DNA of 16,325 bases from Prevotella sp. UBA6387 (GCA_002437565.1 DJQL01000039.1:1-16325); one strand, 5' to 3'. Numbered from the stretch's first letter, positions 6,505 through 13,518 are shown. Numbers and translations: made by a program. The notes: generated by a model not told the origin, from the sequence alone.

Positions 6505-6990
6505 ATGATTTCAAAGAAACTTGAAGCAGCTATCAACGACCAAATAGCAAACGAATTGTGGTCATCTAACATGTATCTGTCCATGTCTTTCTTCTGCGCC
6601 AAAGAAGGATATAGCGGCTTTGCGGCTTGGTTGGAGAAGCAATCAGTGGAAGAGCGCTCACACGCCTCAATGATGGCAGACTTCGTGATCAAACGTGGCG
6701 GCACGGCCAAACTGGAAACCGTGAAAGACGTTCCGTTCTGCTGGGAATCACCGCTGGCTTTGTTCCGCAACGTATACGAACATGAATGCAAGGTGTCACA
6801 GATGATAAACAACTTGCTGAAAATAGCTAAGGAAGAGGCCGATTTCGCAGCTGAGGACTTCATGTGGCAGTTTGTGCGTGAGCAAGTTCAGGAAGAGGCT
6901 ACCGCTGACGACATAGTGACCAAGGTGGAAAAATTCGGTGAGAATGCTCTCTACGACTTGGACAGCACACTGGGTCAACGCCAAAACTAA
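6505..6990 (+). CDS. ftnA: ferritin, bacterial non-heme (FtnA type)
   Basis: Ferritin oxidises Fe(II) and stores it as a mineral inside a 24-subunit cytoplasmic shell. The product is 161 aa, typical for FtnA, and forms the four-helix bundle. The ferroxidase residues are all visible at the E. coli numbering: Glu17 (in IANELW), Glu49, Glu50 and His53 (in SVEERSH), Glu94 (in YEHE), Gln127 and Glu130 (in FVREQVQEE). Glu126 of the third iron site is present, but position 129 is Gln, where E. coli FtnA has Glu, so the third site may be altered. There is no heme-binding Met as in bacterioferritin. The gene stands alone, with its own promoter and a strong terminator 28 nt after the stop, and is probably regulated at the palindrome over its start. 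Confidence 0.95.
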   Translation: MISKKLEAAINDQIANELWSSNMYLSMSFFCAKEGYSGFAAWLEKQSVEERSHASMMADFVIKRGGTAKLETVKDVPFCWESPLALFRNVYEHECKVSQMINNLLKIAKEEADFAAEDFMWQFVREQVQEEATADDIVTKVEKFGENALYDLDSTLGQRQN

Positions 6991-7017
6991 AGCATTTTTC
7001 TCATTTATTCATACTTG

Positions 7018-7062
7018 CAGGCGGTTGCGATCAGTAAGATTGCAACCGCCTGTATTGTTTTT
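7018..7062 (+). terminator. rho-independent terminator of ftnA
   Basis: A 15-bp stem (7018-7032 with 7038-7052) of the form CAGGCGGTTGC, with one G-U wobble and a 5-nt loop AGTAA, is followed by TATTGTTTTT. It lies 28 nt past the ferritin stop. The following stretch, 7063-7195, holds no feature I can support. Confidence 0.9.
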
Positions 7063-7195
7063 GGTCCGCATAAACGACTATGATAGCCACCATTATCATT
7101 ACGGCATTCACTCATCCAAATAGAATACGCAAGACAGCTCTCTGCAAAGTGAGATAATAATCACTCAAGAATCAAGATAATTCCGTGGATAAACC

Positions 7196-7228
7196 AAAAA
7201 GGCGGGACACCCAAAAGGATGTCCCGCC
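7196..7228 (-). terminator. rho-independent terminator of the str operon
   Basis: GGCGGGACA (7201-7209) pairs perfectly with TGTCCCGCC (7220-7228), with two further G-C pairs inside. On the minus strand the stem is followed directly by TTTTT (7196-7200 on the plus strand). It starts 26 nt after the rpsJ stop, so transcription from rpsL should end here. Confidence 0.9.
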
Positions 7229-7254
7229 TATTTATGGATTATGACTGAAAGCGA

Positions 7255-7560
7255 TTAGACCTTGATCTCAACCTCAACGCCTGAGGGAAGCTCAAGCTTC
7301 ATAAGAGCGTCCACAGTCTTGCTTGTTGCGCTGTAGATGTCGATGAGACGCTTGTAGGTGCAGAGCTGGAACTGCTCGCGGCTCTTCTTGTTGACGAATG
7401 TTGAACGGTTGACGGTAAAGATGCGCTTGTGAGTTGGCAATGGAATTGGGCCGCTCACGATAGCGTCAGTAGCCTGCACAGCCTTCACGATCTGCTCTGC
7501 CGACTTGTCGACCAACTGGTGGTCATAGCTTTTCAGCTTGATACGAATCTTCTGACTCAT
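7255..7560 (-). CDS. rpsJ: 30S ribosomal protein S10
   Basis: S10 is part of the head of the small ribosomal subunit and, as NusE, also takes part in transcription antitermination. The 101-aa sequence is full length and starts MSQKIRIKLKSYDHQLVDKS. It contains the conserved GPIPLPTHKRIFTVNRSTFVNKKSREQF segment near residues 37-64 and ends in VEVEIKV. It is the last gene of the minus-strand unit rpsL-rpsG-fusA-rpsJ, 87 nt after fusA. A terminator follows directly. In many bacteria rpsJ leads into rplC-rplD-rplW, so this copy seems to be cut off from the rest of the S10 operon. Confidence 0.98.
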   Translation of the reverse strand: MSQKIRIKLKSYDHQLVDKSAEQIVKAVQATDAIVSGPIPLPTHKRIFTVNRSTFVNKKSREQFQLCTYKRLIDIYSATSKTVDALMKLELPSGVEVEIKV

Positions 7561-7595
7561 TGTGATAATTGTGTTGTATTAATAATATAACGTGT

Positions 7596-7643
7596 AAGGT
7601 GGGTGTCGCCAAAGAGTCATTCGCTCGGCGATCACCCGACCTT
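7596..7643 (-). other. strong bulged hairpin between fusA and rpsJ
   Basis: On the minus strand the 3' flank of fusA (complement of 7627-7643) pairs with the complement of 7596-7610 to give 15 base pairs interrupted only by two single-base bulges, with a 16-nt loop. It begins 4 nt after the fusA stop. No T tract follows, so it is unlikely to be an intrinsic terminator. An mRNA processing or stability element, or a binding site for a ribosomal protein, would fit. The remaining 35 nt before rpsJ is AT-rich and unstructured. Confidence 0.6.
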
Positions 7644-7647
7644 ATTC

Positions 7648-9753
7648 TTACTTCTTGAGATCCTCAAGCACCTGAGCCTGCAAAGAAGCAGACAGAGGAG
7701 CGTGGTGATCATACTCCATTGAGCTTGTGGCGCGACCTGAGGTGATGGTACGGAGAGCTGTCACGTAACCGAACATCTCAGCCAGAGGCACCATGGCCTT
7801 CACGATACGGGCACCAGAGCGAGCCTCGTCCATGCCCTGCACGAGACCACGACGCTTGTTGAGGTCACCGATGACGTCACCCATGTTCTCCTCAGGAGTA
7901 ACGACCTCGACCTTCATGATAGGCTCCATGAGCACAGGGCCTGCCTTTTGGCAGCAGTTCTTGAACGCTGCGTGAGCTGCGAGCTCGAAGGAAATCTGGT
8001 CAGAGTCCACAGGGTGGAAGCTACCGTCGGTAAGCACGACCTTGAGGTCTGTCATTGGGAAGCCACCGAGTACACCATTCTTCATGCTGTCGGCAAAGCC
8101 CTTCTGCACTGAAGGAATGAACTCCTTTGGAATGTGGCCGCCGGTCACCTCGTTTACGAACTGTAGGTCGCCATCCTTATAGTCAGGATCCTTAGGACCA
8201 ACGGTTACGATGATGTCACCGAACTTACCGCGACCACCGCTCTGCTTCTTGTAGACCTCGCGATGGTTCTCAACGGTCTTCGTGATGGCCTCCTTATAGT
8301 TAACCTGAGGCTTACCCTCATTACACTCAACCTTGAACTCACGCTTCAGACGGTCGATGATGATGTCGAGGTGAAGCTCACCCATACCAGAGATGATGGT
8401 CTGGCCACTCTGCTCGTCGGTATGCACAGTGAACGTTGGATCCTCCTCAGCAAGCTTGGCAAGACCATTGTCGAGCTTGGCGACGTCGGCCTGGCTCTTA
8501 GGCTCAACAGCCACAGAGATCACAGGATCAGGGAATGTCATCGACTCGAGCACGATAGGCTTGTTCTCATCGCAGAGAGTATCACCAGTGCGAATGTCCT
8601 TGAAACCTACACCTGCGCCGATGTCACCTGCGTCGATGCTGTCCATAGGAATCTCCTGGTGAGAGTTCATCTGGAACAGACGGCTGATGCGCTCCTTCTT
8701 GCCAGAACGTGGGTTGTATACGTAAGAACCGGCCTTGACGGAACCAGAATAAACGCGGAAGTAGACCAAACGACCCATGAACGGATCGGTAGCGATCTTG
8801 AAGGCGAGAGCTGCTGTTGGCTCTTCCTCAAGAGGCTTGCGGTCTTCCTCCTCGCCAGTCTCAGGATTTGTGCCCTTGATGGCGATAGTATCCTCAGGAG
8901 AGGGCAGGAAAGCACAAGTATAGTCGAGCAGAGGCTGCACGCCCTTGTTCTTATAAGAAGAGCCAAGGAGCATTGGGCAGCACTTCATGTCGATTGTGCC
9001 CTTGCGCACTGCTGCTATTATCTCGTCCTCAGTGATTGTCGAAGGATCGTCCATGTATTTCTCCATCAGCTCATCGCTGAAGTCGGCTGCTGACTCAAGG
9101 AGCTTGTCGCGCCATTCGTTTGCCTCGTCCACGAGGTCGGCAGGAATGTCCTCCACCTCATACTCGGCACCCATGGTCTCATCGTGCCAAAGGATTGCCT
9201 TCATCTTGATGAGGTCAACCACGCCCTTGAAGTTCTCCTCGGCACCGATAGGGATCTGGATGACCACAGGATTAGCACCAAGGATATCCTTCATCTGCTG
9301 CACTGTCTCGAAGAAGTCGGCACCCGAACGGTCCATCTTGTTCACGTAGCCGATACGAGGCACGTTGTATTTGTCGGCCTGACGCCACACTGTCTCAGAC
9401 TGTGGCTGTACGCCGTCGGCTGCAGAGTAAGTGGCGATGGCACCATCGAGCACACGGAGTGAGCGCTCCACCTCGGCTGTGAAGTCCACGTGTCCCGGGG
9501 TATCAATCAGGTTGATCTTATAGGAGTGTCCGTTCCAGTTCCAGTTGCAAGTGGTAGCGGCGGAAGTGATAGTGATACCACGCTCCTGCTCTTGCACCAT
9601 CCAGTCCATCGTGGCAGCTCCATCGTGCACCTCACCAATCTTGTGGGTCTTACCTGTGTAGAACAGGATACGCTCAGACGTAGTTGTCTTACCGGCATCG
9701 ATGTGGGCCATGATACCGATGTTGCGAGTCAAATGTAAATCGCGTTTAGCCAT
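7648..9753 (-). CDS. fusA: translation elongation factor G
   Basis: EF-G uses GTP to move tRNAs and mRNA through the ribosome and helps recycle it. At 701 aa the length is normal. The G domain has AHIDAGKT (residues 16-23), the effector-loop segment QERGITITSAATT (about 56-68), DTPGHVD (84-90) and NKMD (138-141). Domains II-V follow, with IPKEFIPSVQKGF and SGMGELHLDIIIDRLKREF recognisable. Both the intact G motifs and the place in the str operon point to the main EF-G rather than the GTPase-defective EF-G2 paralogue known from Bacteroides. rpsG lies 22 nt upstream. The start ATG is the common one (MAKRDLHLTRNIGIMAHID). Confidence 0.98.
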   Translation of the reverse strand: MAKRDLHLTRNIGIMAHIDAGKTTTSERILFYTGKTHKIGEVHDGAATMDWMVQEQERGITITSAATTCNWNWNGHSYKINLIDTPGHVDFTAEVERSLRVLDGAIATYSAADGVQPQSETVWRQADKYNVPRIGYVNKMDRSGADFFETVQQMKDILGANPVVIQIPIGAEENFKGVVDLIKMKAILWHDETMGAEYEVEDIPADLVDEANEWRDKLLESAADFSDELMEKYMDDPSTITEDEIIAAVRKGTIDMKCCPMLLGSSYKNKGVQPLLDYTCAFLPSPEDTIAIKGTNPETGEEEDRKPLEEEPTAALAFKIATDPFMGRLVYFRVYSGSVKAGSYVYNPRSGKKERISRLFQMNSHQEIPMDSIDAGDIGAGVGFKDIRTGDTLCDENKPIVLESMTFPDPVISVAVEPKSQADVAKLDNGLAKLAEEDPTFTVHTDEQSGQTIISGMGELHLDIIIDRLKREFKVECNEGKPQVNYKEAITKTVENHREVYKKQSGGRGKFGDIIVTVGPKDPDYKDGDLQFVNEVTGGHIPKEFIPSVQKGFADSMKNGVLGGFPMTDLKVVLTDGSFHPVDSDQISFELAAHAAFKNCCQKAGPVLMEPIMKVEVVTPEENMGDVIGDLNKRRGLVQGMDEARSGARIVKAMVPLAEMFGYVTALRTITSGRATSSMEYDHHAPLSASLQAQVLEDLKK

Positions 9754-9775
9754 TTTGATTATTATCCTTTAACGA

Positions 9776-10252
9776 TTAGAAACGGAAGTGTGCGAAAGCA
9801 CGGTTAGCCTCGGCCATACGGTGCATGTCCTCCTTACGCTTGAATGCGCCACCCTGGTTGTTGAAGGCATCCATGATCTCAGCGGCGAGCTTGTCTGCCA
9901 TGGTGTGACCACCGCGCTTGCGTGCGAAAGAGATAAGATTCTTCATTGCCACGCTCATCTTGCGCTCTGGGCGAATCTCGGTAGGAACCTGGAATGTGGC
10001 ACCACCGATACGGCGGCTCTTCACCTCCACCTGCGGAGTGATGTTTGCCAAGGCCTGCTTCCAAATCTCAAGGGGAGACTTCTCCTCGTTGGCAGCCTTT
10101 GCCTTAACGATGTCAAGGGCGTTGTAGAAAATGGTGTAAGAAGCGTTCTTCTTACCGTCGTACATCAAGTGGTTGACGAACTTTGAGACCATTTGGTCGT
10201 TGAACACTGGATCGGGAAGGATCACGTGCTTTCTTGGTTTTGCTTTTCTCAT
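9776..10252 (-). CDS. rpsG: 30S ribosomal protein S7
   Basis: S7 binds the 3' domain of 16S rRNA, nucleates assembly of the 30S head and contacts the E site. The 158-aa product is complete, with ILPDPVFNDQMVSKFVNHLMYDGKK near the N terminus, the VKSRRIGGATFQVP segment near residue 78, and the conserved end EDMHRMAEANRAFAHFRF. In E. coli, S7 represses its own operon by binding the rpsL-rpsG intercistronic RNA. Here that gap is long (220 bp) and structured, so a similar control is possible but unproven. Confidence 0.98.
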   Translation of the reverse strand: MRKAKPRKHVILPDPVFNDQMVSKFVNHLMYDGKKNASYTIFYNALDIVKAKAANEEKSPLEIWKQALANITPQVEVKSRRIGGATFQVPTEIRPERKMSVAMKNLISFARKRGGHTMADKLAAEIMDAFNNQGGAFKRKEDMHRMAEANRAFAHFRF

Positions 10253-10363
10253 TTTATATAATAATGTGTAGTCTGCATGGGGGTTGTCAATAAAGCGACT
10301 TCAACGTCCTCGCCCGGACATTTACTCAACCTGTCTCAACTTCTCCAGCAAAACAAAAAGATT

Positions 10364-10460
10364 AATTACTTATTCGTAATTGTGAATGTCGCTCGCGCTT
10401 CTTCAGCTACGGGCCCTGAGCCCTTGGCACGAGGGGTAACAACCCCTGGCCCCCGGCTCA
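10364..10460 (-). promoter_or_regulatory. structured intercistronic region of the str mRNA
   Basis: TGAGCC (10417-10422) pairs with GGCTCA (10455-10460), and inside it AGGGGT (10432-10437) pairs with ACCCCT (10442-10447) around AACA. Further towards rpsG, AATTAC (10364-10369) and GTAATT (10376-10381) form a weak hairpin that is followed on the minus strand by a T-rich run. The GC-rich block stands out against the AT-rich remainder of the gap. By analogy with E. coli this is where an S7 translational control site would lie. No TAnnTTTG promoter for rpsG is visible in the gap. Confidence 0.45.
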
Positions 10461-10461
10461 T
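10366..10461 (-). CDS. possible 31-aa ORF between rpsL and rpsG
   Basis: An ATG 11 nt after the rpsL stop opens a 31-codon frame that begins MSRGPGVVTPRAKG and ends TFTITNK. It is followed by 113 nt before rpsG. The peptide is basic and Gly/Pro-rich at the start, with no signal peptide or known domain. Its position, tightly following rpsL, would allow translation from the same mRNA. The DNA is also self-complementary (10417-10460), so the sequence may be kept for RNA structure and not for a peptide. I do not recognise it as a known ribosomal or regulatory protein. Confidence 0.25.
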   Translation of the reverse strand: MSRGPGVVTPRAKGSGPVAEEARATFTITNK

Positions 10462-10472
10462 GGCATATGTGT

Positions 10473-10853
10473 TTACTTCTTTGCCTTTGGCTTCTTGGCA
10501 CCGTACTTAGAGCGGCGCTGATTGCGGTTGGCCACGCCGGCGGTATCGAGTGTGCCGCGTACGATGTGGTAACGCACACCCGGGAGGTCCTTCACACGAC
10601 CGCCACGCACGAGCACGATTGAGTGTTCCTGCAGATTGTGGCCCTCTCCTGGGATGTAGGAGTTGACTTCCTTCTGGTTTGTCAGGCGGACACGTGCCAC
10701 CTTACGCATTGCTGAGTTAGGCTTCTTAGGGGTTGTGGTGTACACACGCACACACACGCCACGGCGCTGTGGGCAGCCGTCCAATGCCGGAGACTTGCTC
10801 TTGTCTGCGAGAACGCCCCTGCCTTTACGTACTAATTGTGAAATAGTAGGCAT
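10473..10853 (-). CDS. rpsL: 30S ribosomal protein S12
   Basis: S12 lies at the decoding centre and governs translational accuracy. The 126-aa sequence is nearly invariant: MPTISQLVRKGRG at the start, CPQRRGVCVRVYTTTPKKPNSAMRK (about 27-51), NSYIPGEGHNLQEHS, and GGRVKDLPGVRYHIVRG. Lys43 and Lys88, the two main sites of streptomycin-resistance changes, are both wild type. The C-terminal tail (KYGAKKPKAKK) is a little shorter than I recall for Bacteroides species. It is the first gene of the str operon, about 100 nt from the predicted transcription start. Confidence 0.98.
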   Translation of the reverse strand: MPTISQLVRKGRGVLADKSKSPALDGCPQRRGVCVRVYTTTPKKPNSAMRKVARVRLTNQKEVNSYIPGEGHNLQEHSIVLVRGGRVKDLPGVRYHIVRGTLDTAGVANRNQRRSKYGAKKPKAKK

Positions 10854-10959
10854 AATTGTAATTTTTTATTTATATATTATTTTGTTTGTAATCAACGAGT
10901 TATGGTCTTTCTTTACCTCGCCTTTCTTGCGACAGGGTATAATTAACCATTTCGGGTTG

Positions 10960-10989
10960 CAAAGTTACTGTTTTTTTACGGAATGGCAA
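10960..10989 (-). promoter_or_regulatory. str operon promoter
   Basis: On the minus strand, TTG (complement of 10987-10989) and TAACTTTG (complement of 10960-10967) are separated by 19 bp, an excellent Bacteroidetes promoter. The predicted start is near 10953, which leaves a leader of about 100 nt before rpsL. The leader is AT-rich in its last 40 nt, as is usual for strongly translated genes in this phylum. Confidence 0.85.
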
Positions 10990-11224
10990 TAAATATGTAT
11001 TATCTATTTTTAGGCATAAATGATATTTAACGCTATTTAAGATTCATTCGTTCGCTTTATCTATTGCCAGCAAACAAATTTTGACGCATTTATCCTTCGC
11101 CAACGGACAAATGGGACAGAAGCCCAATCCGCAAAGGCCGCGCGAGGTATGCCGACACGAGAGAATCTCAAAACTTTGGCTTGGCAAAGCATGGTTGTGG
11201 CATGGTGTTTGTTTGCCTTGGCAC
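10990..11224. other. non-coding stretch upstream of the DUF3737 gene
   Basis: No supported gene is visible. Short frames on both strands (for example minus 11061-11318) have no recognisable protein character. AAACTTTG at 11171-11178 differs by one base from a TAnnTTTG box and could be a weak promoter for the DUF3737 gene, but no convincing -33 element is seen. Confidence 0.4.
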
Positions 11225-11266
11225 ATAACTTTTTCACAAGCAAAAATAACTTTTTCACAAGCAAAA
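11225..11266. repeat. perfect 21-bp tandem duplication before the DUF3737 gene
   Basis: Two identical 21-bp copies (11225-11245 and 11246-11266), each starting ATAACTTTTTCACAAG, lie head to tail and end 9 nt before the ATG at 11276. Each copy contains TAACTTTT, one base from the -7 consensus. The duplication therefore lies in the leader or promoter and may alter expression through copy number. Confidence 0.9.
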
Positions 11267-11275
11267 TCAGATTAT

Positions 11276-12121
11276 ATGGATCACATTCACGACCTTTCAT
11301 TCGGTGGGGAGCGCCCATTGTTCGGCGCCCACGACGTATCGCTTGAGAATATTACCGTGACCGACGGCGAGTCGGCGATAAAATGCTGCCACGACATTGA
11401 GTGCAAGGACAGCAAGTTTTATGGCAAGTACCCATGGTGGCACGTGGACCGCAGCCTCATCACGAGTTGCTATTTCGCGCCTGGCTCGCGCTCTGCCATC
11501 TGGTACAGCGACGACATGACCATGCGCGACTGCGTGATAGACGGCCCCAAGTTTTTCCGAGAAATGAGGAACCTGTCGCTTGAGAACGTCACCATCAACG
11601 ATGCCGACGAGACTTTCTGGCACGTCAGCGACGTGAAGATCAAGAACGTGACGCTGCACGGCGGCACTTACCCCTTCATGCACTGCGACAACATCCACGT
11701 GGACGGACTGACGAGCGACGCCAAGTACATATTCCAGTATTGCCACGACGTGGAGATCCACAACGCCCACATCACCACCAAGGACTCGTTTTGGGAGTGC
11801 GACAACGTGACGGTCTACGACTCCGACATCAGCGGCGAGTATATCGGCTGGCACTCCAAGAACCTGCGCTTCGTGCGCTGCCACCTCAGCGGTGAGCAGA
11901 TTCTCTGCTACGCCGACCACGTGACGCTGGAAGACTGCACCATCGACGCAGCGTGCGACCGCATGTTCGAAGACTGCTCAAACCTCGACGTATCGGTGAG
12001 GGGCGCGATAACCAACATCAAGAACCCCATAAGCGGCAAGATCGTGGCCGACGAGATTGGCTCCGTCACCTACGACGAGTTCGCCAAGGGACACGACACG
12101 GAAATCGCGGTTCGGAAATGA
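11276..12121 (+). CDS. DUF3737-family protein, right-handed beta-helix
   Basis: The 281-aa product begins MDHIHDLSFGGERPLFGAHD, the typical start of DUF3737 proteins. Short segments of about 20 residues repeat along the chain (for example DVSLENITVTDGES, DIECKDSKFYGK, DMTMRDCVIDGP, NLSLENVTINDAD, DVKIKNVTLHGG, NVTVYDSDISGE, HVTLEDCTIDAA). Each has the [D/N]-V-x-[L/V]-x-[D/N]-x-x-[I/V] pattern of a pentapeptide-like or pectate-lyase-like beta-helix coil. Tryptophans and histidines recur at similar places (YPWWH, FWHV, GWHS), which may mark a binding face. There is no signal peptide, so it should be cytoplasmic. The family has no established function known to me. The ATG at 11276 is chosen because the family starts here, and the in-frame extension to 11081 runs through the tandem repeat. 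It overlaps the next gene by 4 nt (ATGA). Confidence 0.85.
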   Translation: MDHIHDLSFGGERPLFGAHDVSLENITVTDGESAIKCCHDIECKDSKFYGKYPWWHVDRSLITSCYFAPGSRSAIWYSDDMTMRDCVIDGPKFFREMRNLSLENVTINDADETFWHVSDVKIKNVTLHGGTYPFMHCDNIHVDGLTSDAKYIFQYCHDVEIHNAHITTKDSFWECDNVTVYDSDISGEYIGWHSKNLRFVRCHLSGEQILCYADHVTLEDCTIDAACDRMFEDCSNLDVSVRGAITNIKNPISGKIVADEIGSVTYDEFAKGHDTEIAVRK

Positions 12122-13293
12122 CATACGATTTTGACAAGATAGTGCAGCGCCGCCACACGGGTTCCTACAAGTGGGACTCCATACCCGACGACGAGCTGCC
12201 GTTGTGGGTCGCCGACATGGACTTTGAGGTGCCCCCTGCAATAAAGCGCGCATTAGCGAAGCGTGTCGCGCACGGGGTGTTCGGCTACACGCAGGTCGGC
12301 GACGACTACTACGAGGCAGTGACCTCATGGTTTCATCGGCGCCACGGCTGGGACATCGACCGCCAGTGGATGCTCTACACCAGCGGCGTGGTGCCTGCCA
12401 CGAGTTGCGCCATAAAAGCCCTCACGCTGCCGGGAGAGAAGGTGATAGTGATGACGCCGGTCTACAACTGCTTCTTCTCATCCATACGCAACCAAGGCTG
12501 CGAGGTCGTGGAGAGCAAGCTCCTCAGGCAGGGCGACAGCTACGTGGTAGACTGGGACGACTTCCGGGCGAAGTGTGCCGACGAGAAAGCCACGGTGTTT
12601 CTCCTATGCAACCCCCACAACCCTGCCGGAAGAGTGTGGACACGCGAAGAGCTGGCAGAGATAGGCAGGATATGCGCCGACAACGGCGTGTTCGTCATAA
12701 GCGACGAGATTCATTGCGAGCTGGTGATGCCCGGCCACGTGTTCACTCCATTCGCCGCGGTCAACGAGGTGAACCTCCACAACAGCGTGACGCTCAACTC
12801 GCCGTCGAAGAGCTTCAACACCGCCGGACTGCAAATCGCCAACATCATCTGCCAGGACCATGCGGTGAGGCGGCGCATAGACCGCGTGATAAACATCTTC
12901 GAGGTGTGCGACGTGAACCCCTTCGGACCTGTGGCGCTCAAGGCGGCATACGACGAGAGCGAGGACTGGCTCGATGAGCTCAACACATATATATATGGCA
13001 ACTACGCCATGCTGCGCGACATCTTCGCCAAGGCTGTGCCCGGTGTCAACGCCGTACGCATGGAGGGCACCTATCTCGCATGGGTAGACATACGCGCCAC
13101 GGGCCTGAAGAGCGACGCACTGACGGAGCTGCTGGCGCGCGAGGACAAGGTGCGCGTGTCGAGCGGCACCACCTACGGCCGCGAGGCCGGAGAGGGCTAC
13201 ATACGCGTGAACCTCGCCTGTCCACGCCGCGTTTTGCGCGACGCTCTGGAGAAGGTCGCCTTCACGCTTGAATCGCATCGCCTTCACGCTTGA
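12118..13293 (+). CDS. PLP-dependent aminotransferase / C-S lyase, MalY/PatB family
   Basis: A 391-aa fold-type I PLP enzyme. MalY/PatB proteins are usually cystathionine or cysteine-S-conjugate beta-lyases, releasing thiols or homocysteine, pyruvate and ammonia; a few act as aminotransferases. The family start is visible (YDFDKIVQRRHTGSYKWD, then LPLWVADMDFEVPPAI). NPHNPAGRVWTREEL holds Asn165-Asn168, SDEIHCELV holds Asp196, which pairs with the PLP ring nitrogen, and SPSKSFNTAGLQ holds Lys231, the expected PLP lysine. RVNLACPR near residue 365 holds the carboxylate-binding Arg. The start ATG overlaps the DUF3737 stop as ATGA, so the two are translationally coupled and probably work together. 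The last residues (LESHRLHA) are encoded inside a 22-bp tandem repeat array, so the C terminus may vary between strains. The substrate cannot be settled from the sequence. Confidence 0.9.
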   Translation: MTYDFDKIVQRRHTGSYKWDSIPDDELPLWVADMDFEVPPAIKRALAKRVAHGVFGYTQVGDDYYEAVTSWFHRRHGWDIDRQWMLYTSGVVPATSCAIKALTLPGEKVIVMTPVYNCFFSSIRNQGCEVVESKLLRQGDSYVVDWDDFRAKCADEKATVFLLCNPHNPAGRVWTREELAEIGRICADNGVFVISDEIHCELVMPGHVFTPFAAVNEVNLHNSVTLNSPSKSFNTAGLQIANIICQDHAVRRRIDRVINIFEVCDVNPFGPVALKAAYDESEDWLDELNTYIYGNYAMLRDIFAKAVPGVNAVRMEGTYLAWVDIRATGLKSDALTELLAREDKVRVSSGTTYGREAGEGYIRVNLACPRRVLRDALEKVAFTLESHRLHA

Positions 13294-13356
13294 ATCGCAA
13301 CGGCCTTACGCCTGAATCGCGATGGCCTCACGCTTGAATCGCGATGGCCTCACGCC
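13261..13356. repeat. 22-bp tandem repeat array spanning the end of the PLP-enzyme gene
   Basis: Four units of 22-23 bp with the core CGCTTGAATCGC (one unit CGCCTGAATCGC) follow head to tail at 13261-13282, 13283-13305, 13306-13327 and 13328-13349, with a partial fifth to 13356. Unit 1 encodes part of the enzyme's C terminus. The stop TGA lies in unit 2, because the 22-bp period shifts the frame. Units 3 and 4 have the same ATCGCGATGGCC end and are the most alike. This looks like slippage-driven growth from the coding end outwards. Confidence 0.9.
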
Positions 13357-13367
13357 ATAACATGATA

Positions 13368-13421
13368 CGGTCGTGCATGGACTGACACAGGTTCCCCCCA
13401 TGCACGACCGCATTATTTTTA
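13368..13421 (+). terminator. terminator of the DUF3737-PLP enzyme operon
   Basis: CGGTCGTGCATGG (13368-13380) pairs perfectly with CCATGCACGACCG (13398-13410) over 13 bp with a 17-nt loop, followed by CATTATTTTTATC. It ends the plus-strand transcript 75 nt after the stop and just past the repeat array. Confidence 0.85.
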
Positions 13422-13518
13422 TCCCCCATAAAAAATGGTCTTCATGTCGTGTCATCCAAAAACGACCGTCACCATTTTTTTATTACTTTCGTAATGTTAT
13501 TTTCCAACTCAGAATACC
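13422..13518. other. short AT-rich spacer between two plus-strand operons
   Basis: No gene is visible between the terminator and the next promoter. The spacer holds only T-rich and A-rich tracts. Confidence 0.4.

Noticed and set aside
8263..9093. 276-codon plus-strand frame opposite fusA
   Set aside because: It is antisense to a certain EF-G gene with no protein-family features.
11081..11275. In-frame upstream extension of the DUF3737 protein
   Set aside because: It runs through the 21-bp tandem duplication, repeating FSQAK, and precedes the typical family start. No homologous N-terminal extension is known to me.
13261..13356. Possible CRISPR array
   Set aside because: The units are directly adjacent with no spacers, there are no cas genes, and the first unit is part of a coding sequence. 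It is a simple tandem repeat.
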